Positions 1 to 6,734 of a stretch of DNA of 10,967 nt are shown piece by piece. Made by a program: the position numbers and the translations under genes. The stretch spans positions 1 through 10,967 of the forward strand of contig JAADDT010000119.1 in NCBI GenBank assembly GCA_013153765.1, read 5' to 3'. The DNA is from Aquificota bacterium (GTDB lineage Bacteria > Aquificota > Aquificia > Aquificales > Hydrogenothermaceae). Numbering within the stretch: the first letter of the stretch is position 1; each line of letters begins with the position of its first letter. The notes below the pieces were generated by a model. It was not told the origin of the DNA, did not search any database, and saw nothing but the letters and a program-made list of their open reading frames with translations.

Positions 1-303
1 ATTGTTGAACCGTACTGGCATTATACAGGAAGCGTCCAGATTGATGAGGGAAGGTACAGCCTTACAGGTAATATGGAGGACAGGTTTGTTTTTAAGGTGC
101 CGTCTTTAAGGAACGTGGAGAAAACCTTCCCTTACTTCCACGACGGCTCTGTAAAAAGCCTTAAGGAAGCCATAAGGATAATGGGTAAGGTACAGCTCGG
201 GATAAACCTTTCTATAGACGAGATAAACTCTATAGAGGCTTTTCTGAAAAGCCTTACAGGTGAAATTCCGGATAAAACGAGGACTGTTCCCGTAATGCCG
301 TAA
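1..303 (+). CDS. Di-heme cytochrome c peroxidase (MauG/CcpA-type), C-terminal fragment
   Basis: This is the last 100 codons of a gene that starts left of the window; the frame is open from base 1 to the TAA at 301-303. The fragment matches the C-terminal heme domain of bacterial di-heme cytochrome c peroxidases, periplasmic enzymes that reduce H2O2 to water with electrons from small cytochromes or quinols. Visible family signatures, numbered within the fragment, are KVPSLRNV (32-39), the conserved PYFHDGS (44-50), and IMGKVQLG (60-67), whose Met61 sits where the family has the axial Met ligand of the electron-transfer heme. The ending FLKSLTG (81-87) is also typical. Both CxxCH heme motifs would lie upstream and cannot be checked. 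An internal ATG at 73 is just a codon within the domain, not a start. The gene converges on clpB, with 27 bases between the two stop codons. The family call is firm; the exact subgroup is not. Confidence 0.88.
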   Translation: MVEPYWHYTGSVQIDEGRYSLTGNMEDRFVFKVPSLRNVEKTFPYFHDGSVKSLKEAIRIMGKVQLGINLSIDEINSIEAFLKSLTGEIPDKTRTVPVMP

Positions 304-327
304 AAAAAAGCCCCCTTACGGGGGCTT
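302..327 (-). terminator. Rho-independent terminator of clpB
   Basis: Read on the minus strand, an 8-bp perfect stem (AAGCCCCC / GGGGGCTT, 308-327) with a 4-base loop starts 3 bases after the clpB stop and runs into eight T residues (309 to 302), two of which are in the stem. This is a textbook intrinsic terminator for clpB. The T-run overlaps the TAA stop (301-303) of the facing peroxidase gene. In the plus direction the same hairpin lacks a following T-run, so it should terminate the peroxidase transcript poorly, if at all. Confidence 0.9.
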
Positions 328-330
328 GGC

Positions 331-3300
331 TTACTGCTCTACCTTTTCTTTCTCTTTTTCTTCTCCACCTTCTTCCTTGTGCTTGACCTTGAATACCAGC
401 TCGCCGTTTTCCTCGTCTATGATTACCACATCTCCCGGTTTTATCTCACCTTTCAGTATTTTCTCTGCAAGTGGAGTTTCAACGTACTTCTGGATAGCCC
501 TTCTCAGCGGTCTTGCTCCGTAAACAGGGTCGTATCCCAGTTTTGCTATCAACTCTTTAGCCTTATCTGTAGCCTCTATCTGTATGTGCTTCTCAAGAAG
601 TCTCTTGTTCAAGTTCCTCAGCATAAGCTCAACGATTTGTAGCAGTTCTTTCTTGAAGAGCGGTTTGAACACCAGTATTTCGTCAAGCCTGTTGAGGAAT
701 TCCGGTCTGAAGTAGTTTTTAACCTCTTCTAAAACCTTCTCCTTGGCTATCTCAAACTCTTTCTTTATTGTTTCCTCGTCTGCGTCAAACGGTATCAGGG
801 TAAGGTACTGGCTACCTATGTTTGAGGTCATTATGATTATGGTGTTCCTGAAGCTTACGGTTCTTCCCTGTGAGTCCGTAAGTATTCCGTCGTCCAGTAC
901 TTGGAGGAAAAGGTCAAACACCCTTGGGTGTGCCTTTTCTATCTCGTCAAGGAGGACAACGGAGTAAGGTCTTCTCCTTACCGCTTCCGTAAGCTTTCCG
1001 CCCTCTTCGTATCCAACGTATCCCGGAGGTGCTCCTATCAGTTTCGCTACCGAATGCTCCTCCTTAAACTCGGACATATCAAGCCTTATCAGTGCGTCCT
1101 CGTCTCCGAACAACAGCTCCGCCAGAGCTTTGGCAGTTTCCGTTTTACCTACACCTGTAGGTCCGAGGAACATAAAGGAAGCAAGCGGTTTCCTTGGGTC
1201 TGACAGGCCAGCCCTTGCCCTTCTTATCGCTTCCGCTATTGTTTTTATCACGTGGTCCTGATCAACAACTCTCTTGTGGAGTTCCTCCTCAAGGTGGAGG
1301 AGTTTTTCCATTTCTTCCTCTTTAAGCTTGGAAAGTGGTATGCCAGTCCAGTCAGAAACAACTTCCGCAACGTCGTCTTCCGTTACTACAGTCCTTTCCG
1401 CTATTTTACGCTCAAGCTCCTTAATCTCTTTCTCTATCTTGGCTTTTTCTATCTTCAGTTCCGTTTCTTTCTCGTAATCCCCGCTTTCAGCCGCCTTCAT
1501 AATTTGCTCTTCAATCTCCTCAAGCTTTTTCCTCAGCTGTTCAAGTCTGATGTGTTCGTTGTCAGATTTTGCCATCAGTTCTTTCAGCTGTTTTTCCAGT
1601 TTGGCTTTTTCTATCTTAAGCTGTGCTTCTTTCTCGTAATCACCTTCCAGTGATGCTTCTATTATCTGCTCCTCAAGGAGTTTTATCTTCCTTTCAAGCT
1701 CTATCACTTCAGGTGGAGCGTAAACCAGCTTCAGCTTTTTCCTTGCACACGCCTGATCAAGAGCGTCTATAGCCTTGTCCGGCAGTCTTCTGTCAGGTAT
1801 GTACCTATGGGTAAGTTTTGCCGCCGCTTCTATAGCAGAGTCGTCTATCTTTACGCCGTGGTGCTGTTCAAGTTTTGGTCTTAACGCCTTCAGTATCTCT
1901 ATCGTTGTCTGGACGTCAGGCTCCTCAACTAAAACAGGCTGGAACCTCCTTTCCAGTGCAGGGTCTTTTTCTATGTGCTTCCTGTATTCGTCAAGGGTTG
2001 TTGCTCCTATAACTCTTATCTCTCCCCTTGCCAGTGCAGGCTTAAGGAGGTTTCCTGCGTCTGTAGAGCCTTCAGCCGCTCCAGCTCCCACGATTGTGTG
2101 TAGTTCGTCAATAAACAGTATGATATTCCCTTCAGACTTTTTAACCTCGTCAATAATTCCTTTCAGCCTTTCCTCAAACTCTCCCCTGTATTTGGTGCCT
2201 GCAAGTAAGGCTCCCATATCAAGGGCAAGTATCCTTTTGTCAAACAGCTCTTCAGGTACTTCCTTGTTTACTATTTTTTGTGCCAGACCTTCAACGATAG
2301 CCGTTTTTCCAACACCTGCTTCACCTACCAGAACAGGGTTATTTTTCGTTCTTCTTAAAAGTATTTCTATGACCTGCTGTATCTCTTTTTCCCTGCCTAT
2401 TACAGGGTCAAGTTTACCTTCTCTGGCAAGCTCCGTAAGGTCAATGGTAAACTTCTCAAGGGCAGATTTTTCTTCTTCTACCATCTCTTGTTGAATATTT
2501 TCCCCGTTCATCTTTTCCTTTCCTCCTGATAGTATTTGTTCTAATAATTTTCCTGCAATTGTGTCCTTTGCCTCAATAAGGGCAATTACTATATATAAAG
2601 GTTTAACCTGTGCCTCACCTTTTTCAAGGGCTTTTTTCTCCGCCGTTTCAAGCACCTTGATAAGGTTCGTTGCGTATATTTTACCTGTTTTCGTTCCAAG
2701 TGCCTCTTCCGCTATTTTCACTATAACTCTGTCCGGTGATATGCCAAGCTCTTTCAACTGCTGGACGAAGTCCGAGTTTTCTATAACCTTGTAGAGCACT
2801 GCGGAAAGGTTAATGTCGCCGGATATGAACTTGTCAGCCGTGTCCTCGTCCATAATTTGGAGCAGTGAGTTCTTAATCTGTATCAGCCTGTTTTTCAGCT
2901 CCTTTTCGTATCTGGAAAGCCTTTCGTACTCAAGTCTGGCAGAGCTACCAAAACCGCCCCAGAAGGAGCTTTCTTCGTATCTTATCTCGTTTTCAAGCTG
3001 TTTTTTAGCCGCCGCAACCTTTTTCAGCTCCTCCTGAATTTTCAGGATTTCGTTTCTTATCTGGGTAAGCTGGTTCTGAAGGTCTTTAATGTAGTTTATG
3101 TACTCTGCCACAGACTTGTCTATCTGTGAGTAAAGGTCGTGGAGGTACTCCTCTATCTTTTTCCTCAGGTCTTTAGTGTCAATTCCCCTTTTTTCAAGAA
3201 CTTTCCTTAAGGGAGAGTCCTCCTTTGAGATTAAAGCAAGTAATAGGTGGTCAGTATCAACCAGTTTGTCCTTCCTTTTCTGTGCAAGGAACTTTGCGTT

Positions 3301-3348
3301 TTCAAGGAACTCCTTTGACCGTTTATCAAGCAGGTTTTCGCTAAACAT
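331..3348 (-). CDS. clpB: ATP-dependent protein disaggregase ClpB (long form)
   Basis: ClpB is a hexameric AAA+ machine in the cytoplasm that, with DnaK, threads aggregated proteins through its pore. The 1005-residue product has Walker A motifs GEAGVGKT (342-349) and GPTGVGKT (729-736), Walker B at LFIDELH (411-417) and [11 protein letters not shown] (797-807), a pore-loop KYRG (386-389), an arginine finger pair at 467-468, and sensor-2 GARPLRR (944-950). The middle domain lies at about 540-655. Usual ClpB is near 860 residues. The extra length is mainly an insertion at about 71-220 that splits the Clp_N repeats (about 5-70 and 222-272) and includes a predicted helix-loop-helix coiled coil (79-165). 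A charged tail follows residue 988. The ATG at 3348 is preceded by GGAGGG with a 5-base spacer. A second strong start lies at Met280. From memory, the Aquifex ClpB has nearly the same length, so the long form is probably lineage-wide. Confidence 0.97.
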   Translation of the reverse strand: MFSENLLDKRSKEFLENAKFLAQKRKDKLVDTDHLLLALISKEDSPLRKVLEKRGIDTKDLRKKIEEYLHDLYSQIDKSVAEYINYIKDLQNQLTQIRNEILKIQEELKKVAAAKKQLENEIRYEESSFWGGFGSSARLEYERLSRYEKELKNRLIQIKNSLLQIMDEDTADKFISGDINLSAVLYKVIENSDFVQQLKELGISPDRVIVKIAEEALGTKTGKIYATNLIKVLETAEKKALEKGEAQVKPLYIVIALIEAKDTIAGKLLEQILSGGKEKMNGENIQQEMVEEEKSALEKFTIDLTELAREGKLDPVIGREKEIQQVIEILLRRTKNNPVLVGEAGVGKTAIVEGLAQKIVNKEVPEELFDKRILALDMGALLAGTKYRGEFEERLKGIIDEVKKSEGNIILFIDELHTIVGAGAAEGSTDAGNLLKPALARGEIRVIGATTLDEYRKHIEKDPALERRFQPVLVEEPDVQTTIEILKALRPKLEQHHGVKIDDSAIEAAAKLTHRYIPDRRLPDKAIDALDQACARKKLKLVYAPPEVIELERKIKLLEEQIIEASLEGDYEKEAQLKIEKAKLEKQLKELMAKSDNEHIRLEQLRKKLEEIEEQIMKAAESGDYEKETELKIEKAKIEKEIKELERKIAERTVVTEDDVAEVVSDWTGIPLSKLKEEEMEKLLHLEEELHKRVVDQDHVIKTIAEAIRRARAGLSDPRKPLASFMFLGPTGVGKTETAKALAELLFGDEDALIRLDMSEFKEEHSVAKLIGAPPGYVGYEEGGKLTEAVRRRPYSVVLLDEIEKAHPRVFDLFLQVLDDGILTDSQGRTVSFRNTIIIMTSNIGSQYLTLIPFDADEETIKKEFEIAKEKVLEEVKNYFRPEFLNRLDEILVFKPLFKKELLQIVELMLRNLNKRLLEKHIQIEATDKAKELIAKLGYDPVYGARPLRRAIQKYVETPLAEKILKGEIKPGDVVIIDEENGELVFKVKHKEEGGEEKEKEKVEQ
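1414..1677 (-). repeat. Tandem 162-bp duplication in the ClpB middle domain
   Basis: ClpB residues 558-591 (bases 1677-1576) and 612-645 (bases 1515-1414) are two copies of the same helical segment at an exact spacing of 54 codons. By eye, 23 of 34 residues are identical, with a shared core [14 protein letters not shown] 17-base stretch (ttggctttttctatctt on the plus strand) is identical at 1439 and 1601. Each copy resembles the UVR-like helix of Clp middle domains (compare DFEKAA.LRD in ClpC), so both arms of the coiled coil appear to derive from the same unit. Confidence 0.8.
2509..2527 (-). promoter_or_regulatory. Internal ribosome binding site and ATG in clpB (short ClpB isoform)
   Basis: Inside clpB, AGGAGG (2527-2522) lies 10 bases before an in-frame ATG (2511-2509, Met280), with a second purine run AAAGGAAAAG between them. 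Initiation here would give a 726-residue ClpB beginning in the linker just before the first AAA+ domain and lacking the whole N-domain. E. coli is known to make such an N-terminally shortened ClpB from an internal start. The sequence signal is seen; its use is inferred. Confidence 0.6.
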
Positions 3349-3388
3349 TATTTCCCTCCATTTTTATTTGATGAAATTTTAGTCTTCC

Positions 3389-3417
3389 ATTATAAAGTTT
3401 TCTTCAAACATTAAACT
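3389..3417 (-). promoter_or_regulatory. Probable clpB promoter
   Basis: A perfect -10 hexamer TATAAT (3394-3389, minus strand) sits about 40 bases upstream of the clpB ATG, which would give a leader of roughly 33 bases. The -35 region at the right spacing (3417-3412, AGTTTA) is poor. No CIRCE-type inverted repeat and no convincing heat-shock sigma signature is present. TTTGAA at 3407-3402 is too close to the -10 to serve as its -35. clpB could also be read from the tRNA-Phe promoter, since no clear terminator separates them. Confidence 0.45.
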
Positions 3418-3511
3418 AAAATATAAACCGGTAAAAAAAAGATGCAACCTTTATTAAATAAAAATAACGGAAAGGAAGGCTTTTGGGAAGTGGAATGTGA
3501 AGGAAAATAAA

Positions 3512-3587
3512 TGGTGGCCAAGGGCGGAATCGAACCGCCGACACCGCGGTTTTCAGCCGCGTGCTCTACCAACTGAGCTACCTGGCC
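3512..3587 (-). tRNA. tRNA-Phe (anticodon GAA)
   Basis: The minus strand folds as a complete 76-base tRNA. The acceptor stem pairs GGCCAGG with CTTGGCC (one G-U pair), the D arm is GCTC/GAGC with the loop AGTTGGTA, the anticodon stem is CGCGG/CCGCG, the seven-base loop CTGAAAA has GAA at positions 34-36, and the T arm is GGCGG-TTCGATT-CCGCC. The discriminator is A and the 3' CCA is encoded (3514-3512). The gene lies upstream of clpB on the same strand, 163 bases away. Confidence 0.98.
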
Positions 3588-3607
3588 AGTTTTTTTCTGG
3601 ATTAAAT

Positions 3608-3636
3608 AGTTTATATCCTGTTTGGCTTTCTGTCAA
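3608..3636 (-). promoter_or_regulatory. Promoter of tRNA-Phe
   Basis: On the minus strand a consensus -35 TTGACA (3636-3631) lies upstream of the tRNA. The -10 is either TATAAA (3615-3610, 15-base spacer) or TAAACT (3613-3608, 17-base spacer). Transcription would start about 10-15 bases before the mature 5' end at 3587. The perfect -35 and the position make this convincing, although which -10 is used is open. Confidence 0.7.
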
Positions 3637-3670
3637 GTCCGCCCCCCTATCGGAAGGCTGTTTTTTAGTC

Positions 3671-3699
3671 TTTTTCCCCCGTTTGTAGTAGAATATAAC
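3671..3699 (+). promoter_or_regulatory. Candidate yajC promoter
   Basis: TATAAC (3694-3699) lies 27 bases before the yajC ATG and is the best -10-like sequence in the 139-base divergent gap between tRNA-Phe and yajC. The -35 region at 17-base spacing (3671-3676) is only T-rich. A promoter must lie in this gap, since yajC has no gene upstream on its strand, but the exact boxes are weakly supported. Confidence 0.35.
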
Positions 3700-3726
3700 A
3701 TCAATCAAACGGTTAGGAGGTGCTTT

Positions 3727-4038
3727 ATGCAGGGCGGAGACCCGATGGGAAGCATAATAGGTGCAGTGCTGTGGATGGTTATCCTGATAGCCATATTTTA
3801 TTTTCTCCTTTACAGACCACAGCAACAGCAGAGGAAGAAACATCAGGAGTTCATAAACTCCCTTAAAAAGGGAGACAAGGTTATTACCTCAGGCGGGATA
3901 ATAGGTGAGATTAAAGGCATAGGCGAAAAGGTGGTTTTACTGAAGGTGGCTGAAGGAACCATAATAAAAGTGTTAAAAACGGCTATTTCTGCCCCTTGGG
4001 AAGAAAAGGAAGAGGACAAAAAGGAGAAGGAAGGCTAA
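3727..4038 (+). CDS. yajC: Sec translocon accessory protein YajC
   Basis: This 103-residue protein has the family's standard form: a single N-terminal transmembrane helix (about 8-28), the signature FLLYRPQQQQRKKHQEF (26-42) just inside the membrane, the small cytoplasmic domain beginning LKKGDKVITSGG (46-57), and a charged C-terminal tail. YajC joins SecDF and SecYEG at the inner membrane and supports protein export. The ATG at 3727 is chosen because AGGAGG stands 6 bases before it; the frame stays open upstream to 3622 but without a ribosome binding site. A second, weaker start (GGAG then ATG at 3745, Met7) is possible. yajC usually precedes secD and secF; here no sec gene follows, and the next gene is on the opposite strand. 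Its TAA stop overlaps that gene's TAG stop, so the two coding regions share 4 bases. Confidence 0.93.
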   Translation: MQGGDPMGSIIGAVLWMVILIAIFYFLLYRPQQQQRKKHQEFINSLKKGDKVITSGGIIGEIKGIGEKVVLLKVAEGTIIKVLKTAISAPWEEKEEDKKEKEG

Positions 4039-4045
4039 TCCTTCC
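4029..4045. other. Small hairpin over the convergent yajC / phosphoesterase stop codons
   Basis: GGAAGG (4029-4034) and CCTTCC (4040-4045) can pair around a 5-base loop CTAAT that contains both stop codons: TAA for yajC on the plus strand and TAG for the phosphoesterase on the minus strand. No T-run follows on the plus strand; on the minus strand the following bases are only pyrimidine-rich. It may be a weak two-way terminator, or simply a by-product of the coding sequence. Confidence 0.4.
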
Positions 4046-4766
4046 GGAATTTAAGTATCTGGGCAAACACTTCAGGCAGACCGGCGGAGATTATGTCCCT
4101 TACAGCCTTTTCCACGTCGTACTCAACACGCCTGAAGGTTATCTCCCTTTTTTCCGTGTCAACGATAAGGTAGCCTGCCCGCGGGTCCCTGTCCCGTGGC
4201 TGTCCAACACTGCCTACCGATATTAAAAACTGCTGTCCGTCTTCGTAGTTATAACTGCCACCTGTCTGGGCTGACACGCTTCCGTCCCTATCCCTGACGA
4301 AAAGTATCTGGAGGTGCGTATGTCCGTAAAAGCAAAAACGGTTGTCAAAGCAGGTAAAAGTCTCCCTTGCGTCCCTTAAGGAGGTGAGGAAGTGGTAAGT
4401 TCCCGGAATGGAAGGTTCGTCGTGTGTAAGTATGAATTCCTCCTCCTCGTAAAAGTTGTCAAGACCGTTTATGTAATCAAAATCCTCCTGCGAAAGCCTG
4501 TCGTAAGTCCAGTCTGCAGACTGGATTGCGTACGGATTTGACAGTATTACCTCCCCCGGGTCAGCCACGAAAAGGTCGTGTTCCCCTTTAAGCACTATAC
4601 TACAGTTTTCCCTGACCCAGTGGAGAGCTTCCTGAGGATGGGCACCGAAGTTCACAATGTCCCCCAGACAGAAAACGGTATCAACACCTTCCTTTTTCAG
4701 GTCTTTTTCCACAGACTCAAGGGCGTGTATATTGGCGTGGATGTCCGATATGAGGGCTATTCTCAT
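4035..4766 (-). CDS. Metallophosphoesterase (YfcE/calcineurin-like family) with GEHD in place of GNHD
   Basis: A 243-residue soluble enzyme of the calcineurin-like phosphoesterase fold, expected to bind two metal ions and cleave phosphate mono- or diesters; the substrate is unknown. Metal motifs are DIH (8-10), GD (35-36), GEHD (61-64), a His at THDEP (114-118) and GHTH (148-151). The region NPYAIQSADWTYDRL (77-91) and the ending GSVGQPRDRDPRAGY (185-199) are typical of the Metallophos_2 / YfcE-like subgroup. The conserved Asn of GNHD, which binds metal in this superfamily, is Glu62 here (codon GAA). The other ligands are intact. It is the last gene of the minus-strand cluster: its ATG overlaps the nusB stop (ATGA, 4763-4766), suggesting translational coupling. 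Its own stop overlaps that of yajC. Confidence 0.85.
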   Translation of the reverse strand: MRIALISDIHANIHALESVEKDLKKEGVDTVFCLGDIVNFGAHPQEALHWVRENCSIVLKGEHDLFVADPGEVILSNPYAIQSADWTYDRLSQEDFDYINGLDNFYEEEEFILTHDEPSIPGTYHFLTSLRDARETFTCFDNRFCFYGHTHLQILFVRDRDGSVSAQTGGSYNYEDGQQFLISVGSVGQPRDRDPRAGYLIVDTEKREITFRRVEYDVEKAVRDIISAGLPEVFAQILKFRKD

Positions 4767-5194
4767 ACCTGCACGTCTTGGTTCTTTTTGTGTATGGCAC
4801 TTAAAACGCCGTTGATAAACTTGATGCTTTCCTCACTGTCCAGATACTTTTTTGCAAGGTCAAGTATGTCAACGAAAACCCTTCCCTTGTCCGGCACGTC
4901 AGAAAAAACCAGTTCGTAAGTCCCAAGCCTGAGCAACGCCCTTTCAGGGTAGCCCAGCCTTTCCACACGCCAGTGGTTCAGGTTTTCCTGTATTATGCGG
5001 TCAATGTCTTCCAGACTGTCCATTATGCCTTTGGCTATTGAATAGGCGTACTCCTTTACCTTTCCGTCAACTTCCCCTTCTTTCAGCTGTTCCTCAAGGA
5101 CTTGGAAGATATCACCGCCACGAAGGTCGTAAGCGTAAAGCGTTTTAAAGAGTATCTCCCTTGCCTTTTTCCTGTATTTGCCTGTTTTCTCCAT
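4763..5194 (-). CDS. nusB: Transcription antitermination factor NusB
   Basis: The 143-residue product has the length and pattern of NusB, an all-helical RNA-binding protein. With NusE (S10) it binds the boxA sequence of rRNA leaders and keeps RNA polymerase from terminating. The N-terminal basic helix KYRKKAREILFKTLYAYDL (6-24), the central NHWRVERLGYPERALLRLG (73-91) and the C-terminal KFINGVLSAI (125-134) are family signatures. The ATG directly follows the ribH stop (TAG then ATG, no spacer) and the end overlaps the phosphoesterase start by ATGA, so translation is probably coupled on both sides. No strong Shine-Dalgarno is seen before this ATG. The ribH-nusB pairing is common in bacteria. 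Confidence 0.95.
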   Translation of the reverse strand: MEKTGKYRKKAREILFKTLYAYDLRGGDIFQVLEEQLKEGEVDGKVKEYAYSIAKGIMDSLEDIDRIIQENLNHWRVERLGYPERALLRLGTYELVFSDVPDKGRVFVDILDLAKKYLDSEESIKFINGVLSAIHKKNQDVQV

Positions 5195-5659
5195 CTATCC
5201 CAGTTCCTTCATCAGATTTACCATTTCTATGGCTGACATAGCCGCCTCAAAACCTTTGTTGCCCATTTTGGTGCCAGCCCTTTCTACAGCCTGTTCTATC
5301 GTATCGGTAGTTAATATACCATATGCCACAGGCGTATCACTTTCAAGGCTAACCAGTGCTATTCCCTTGGTTACTTCAGCCGCAACGTATTCAAAGTGTG
5401 GCGTTGCCCCCCTGATTACAGCCCCAAGGCAGATAACCGCATCGTACTTGCCGGAAAGTGCTAACCTTTTTGCCACCTGCGGTATCTCAAACGCCCCGGG
5501 TACTTTTACCACGGTAATGTTCTTCTCACTTCCTCCGTGTCTGACTATACAGTCCACAGCCCCTTCAAGCAGTTTGCCTGTTATCAGGTCGTTAAAACGG
5601 CTTACGACCACCGCAAACTTCAGCCCCTTTGCGTTAAGCTGTCCCTCTATCTTTTTCAT
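5195..5659 (-). CDS. ribH: 6,7-dimethyl-8-ribityllumazine synthase
   Basis: RibH joins 3,4-dihydroxy-2-butanone 4-phosphate to 5-amino-6-ribitylamino-uracil, the next-to-last step of riboflavin synthesis. Members of this type usually form 60-subunit cytoplasmic capsids. The 154 residues equal the length I recall for the Aquifex enzyme, and key residues fall at the same numbers: Phe22 (in SRFND), the PGAFEIP segment (54-60), [14 protein letters not shown] (79-92) with the catalytic His88, and Arg127 in VERAGTK. The start ATG at 5659 has GGGGAAA a few bases upstream, overlapping the stop of the preceding aminotransferase gene (9-base gap). No FMN riboswitch is visible, and no other riboflavin gene lies in the window, so supply of this enzyme appears tied to this mixed operon. 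Confidence 0.97.
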   Translation of the reverse strand: MKKIEGQLNAKGLKFAVVVSRFNDLITGKLLEGAVDCIVRHGGSEKNITVVKVPGAFEIPQVAKRLALSGKYDAVICLGAVIRGATPHFEYVAAEVTKGIALVSLESDTPVAYGILTTDTIEQAVERAGTKMGNKGFEAAMSAIEMVNLMKELG

Positions 5660-5668
5660 GGCTTTCCC

Positions 5669-6724
5669 CTAAAGGTTGTTGATTATGTCCCTAACAGTTT
5701 CTATGATATAGGAGACTTCCTCATTTTTCAAAGCAGGGTGGACGGGAATGGCGAATATCTCCCTTGATACCTTTTCACCGAAGGAACAGTCCAGATGTTC
5801 TGCGTTCCTTAACTGGTGCAGTGTGTATTCGTAGTAAACGCGTGCCCCTATACCTTTCTGTATAAGCTTTTCAACTATTGTGTCCCTGTCCGGATGTCTT
5901 AACGCGTATATGTGGTAAACATGCTTCCTGCCTTCAAACTCCTTCGGCAGTATCAGTCCGGGAAGGTCTTTAAACTCCTCGTTGTAAAGGTGTGCTATCT
6001 TTCTCCGCCTTTCGTTCATCTCGTCCAGCTTTTTTAACTGCCAGTAGCCTATACCTGCCTGAAATTCCGTAATACGCAGGTTAAGTGCAGGGTGGTCCCC
6101 AAACTCTATCCAGTTTGATACCTTCTCGTCAAGGTCAACGTTGTTAGTCAGGATTGCACCGCCTTCTCCCATAGCCACGTTTTTTGACGCGTAAAAGCTG
6201 AAGGCGGCTAAATCACCAAGGTTGCCTGTCTTTTTCCCCCTGTATTCTGCCCCGTGGGACTGGGCGGCGTCTTCAAGAACCAGTATTCCCCTTTCACCGC
6301 AAATCCCGTTTATCCTGTCCATATCGGCAGGCTGTCCAAACAGGTGGACCGGTATTACCGCTTTCGGGTTGTATTTTTCCACAGCCTCTTCCAGTTTTAC
6401 AGGGTCTATACAGTAGTCCTCCCCTATGTCCACCACAACAGGCGTTCCACCTGCCAGTATTACCGCATCTATGGTAGCCATAAAACTCATGGACGGGACT
6501 ATTACCACGTCCTCCTTTGAGTTCACTCCCATAGCCTTCAGGGAGATATACAGAGCCGCCGTTCCGCTACATACTGTATGGCAGAACGTAGCCCCGATGT
6601 AGTTGCTGAAGCTTTCTTTAAACTTTAAAGTCCACTTCCCCCTCGTTATCTGTCCACTTCTTATGATTTCCAGTACGGTTTTTTCCTCTTCTGCACCGAA
6701 CACAGGTTTGATTATCGGTATCAT
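5669..6724 (-). CDS. DegT/DnrJ/EryC1-family sugar nucleotide aminotransferase
   Basis: A 351-residue PLP enzyme that should transfer an amino group, usually from glutamate, to a keto sugar nucleotide. The N-terminus MIPIIKP is typical. EDAAQSHGA (151-159) carries the Asp/Gln pair near the cofactor, SFYASKNVAMGEGGAI (176-191) carries the PLP lysine Lys181, and C-terminal HVYHIYALR matches the family. I start at the ATG at 6724: AGGAG lies 5 bases upstream, directly after the oxidoreductase stop. A start 10 codons earlier would overlap that gene and lacks the family's sequence. With the oxidoreductase just upstream it forms the classical 3-dehydrogenase plus 3-aminotransferase pair. GnnB (UDP-GlcNAc3N for lipid A) and WbpE (O-antigen sugar) are the best analogues, but the substrate cannot be read from the sequence. 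Confidence 0.9.
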   Translation of the reverse strand: MIPIIKPVFGAEEEKTVLEIIRSGQITRGKWTLKFKESFSNYIGATFCHTVCSGTAALYISLKAMGVNSKEDVVIVPSMSFMATIDAVILAGGTPVVVDIGEDYCIDPVKLEEAVEKYNPKAVIPVHLFGQPADMDRINGICGERGILVLEDAAQSHGAEYRGKKTGNLGDLAAFSFYASKNVAMGEGGAILTNNVDLDEKVSNWIEFGDHPALNLRITEFQAGIGYWQLKKLDEMNERRRKIAHLYNEEFKDLPGLILPKEFEGRKHVYHIYALRHPDRDTIVEKLIQKGIGARVYYEYTLHQLRNAEHLDCSFGEKVSREIFAIPVHPALKNEEVSYIIETVRDIINNL

Positions 6725-6734
6725 CTCCACTCCT

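Noticed and set aside
1775..2494. Open frame of 239 codons on the plus strand inside clpB
   Set aside because: It lies entirely antisense to the conserved first AAA+ domain, its translation is a low-complexity Ser/Pro/Phe-rich product typical of a frame opposite a coding region, and no ribosome binding site supports it.
3436..3470. Possible terminator between tRNA-Phe and clpB
   Set aside because: There is a T-run on the minus strand, but the preceding bases form at best a 4-bp A-T-rich stem, too weak to call.
3349..3480. CIRCE element or heat-shock sigma promoter upstream of clpB
   Set aside because: I looked for the TTAGCACTC/GAGTGCTAA inverted repeat and for a properly spaced heat-shock -35/-10 pair and found neither.
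3497..3688. Plus-strand open frame antisense to tRNA-Phe
   Set aside because: Such antisense-tRNA peptides are a common false gene call; it has no ribosome binding site and no other support.
3622..3726. 35-codon N-terminal extension of yajC
   Set aside because: The AGGAGG plus ATG at 3727 and the normal family length fix the start; the extension would cover the promoter region.
3553..3843. Minus-strand open frame over tRNA-Phe and the start of yajC
   Set aside because: It crosses a tRNA gene and opposes a well-supported yajC, with no start signal; it is a chance frame.
5660..5668. FMN riboswitch upstream of ribH
   Set aside because: The gap to the previous gene is 9 bases, and the 111-base gap farther upstream shows none of the conserved FMN-aptamer sequence.
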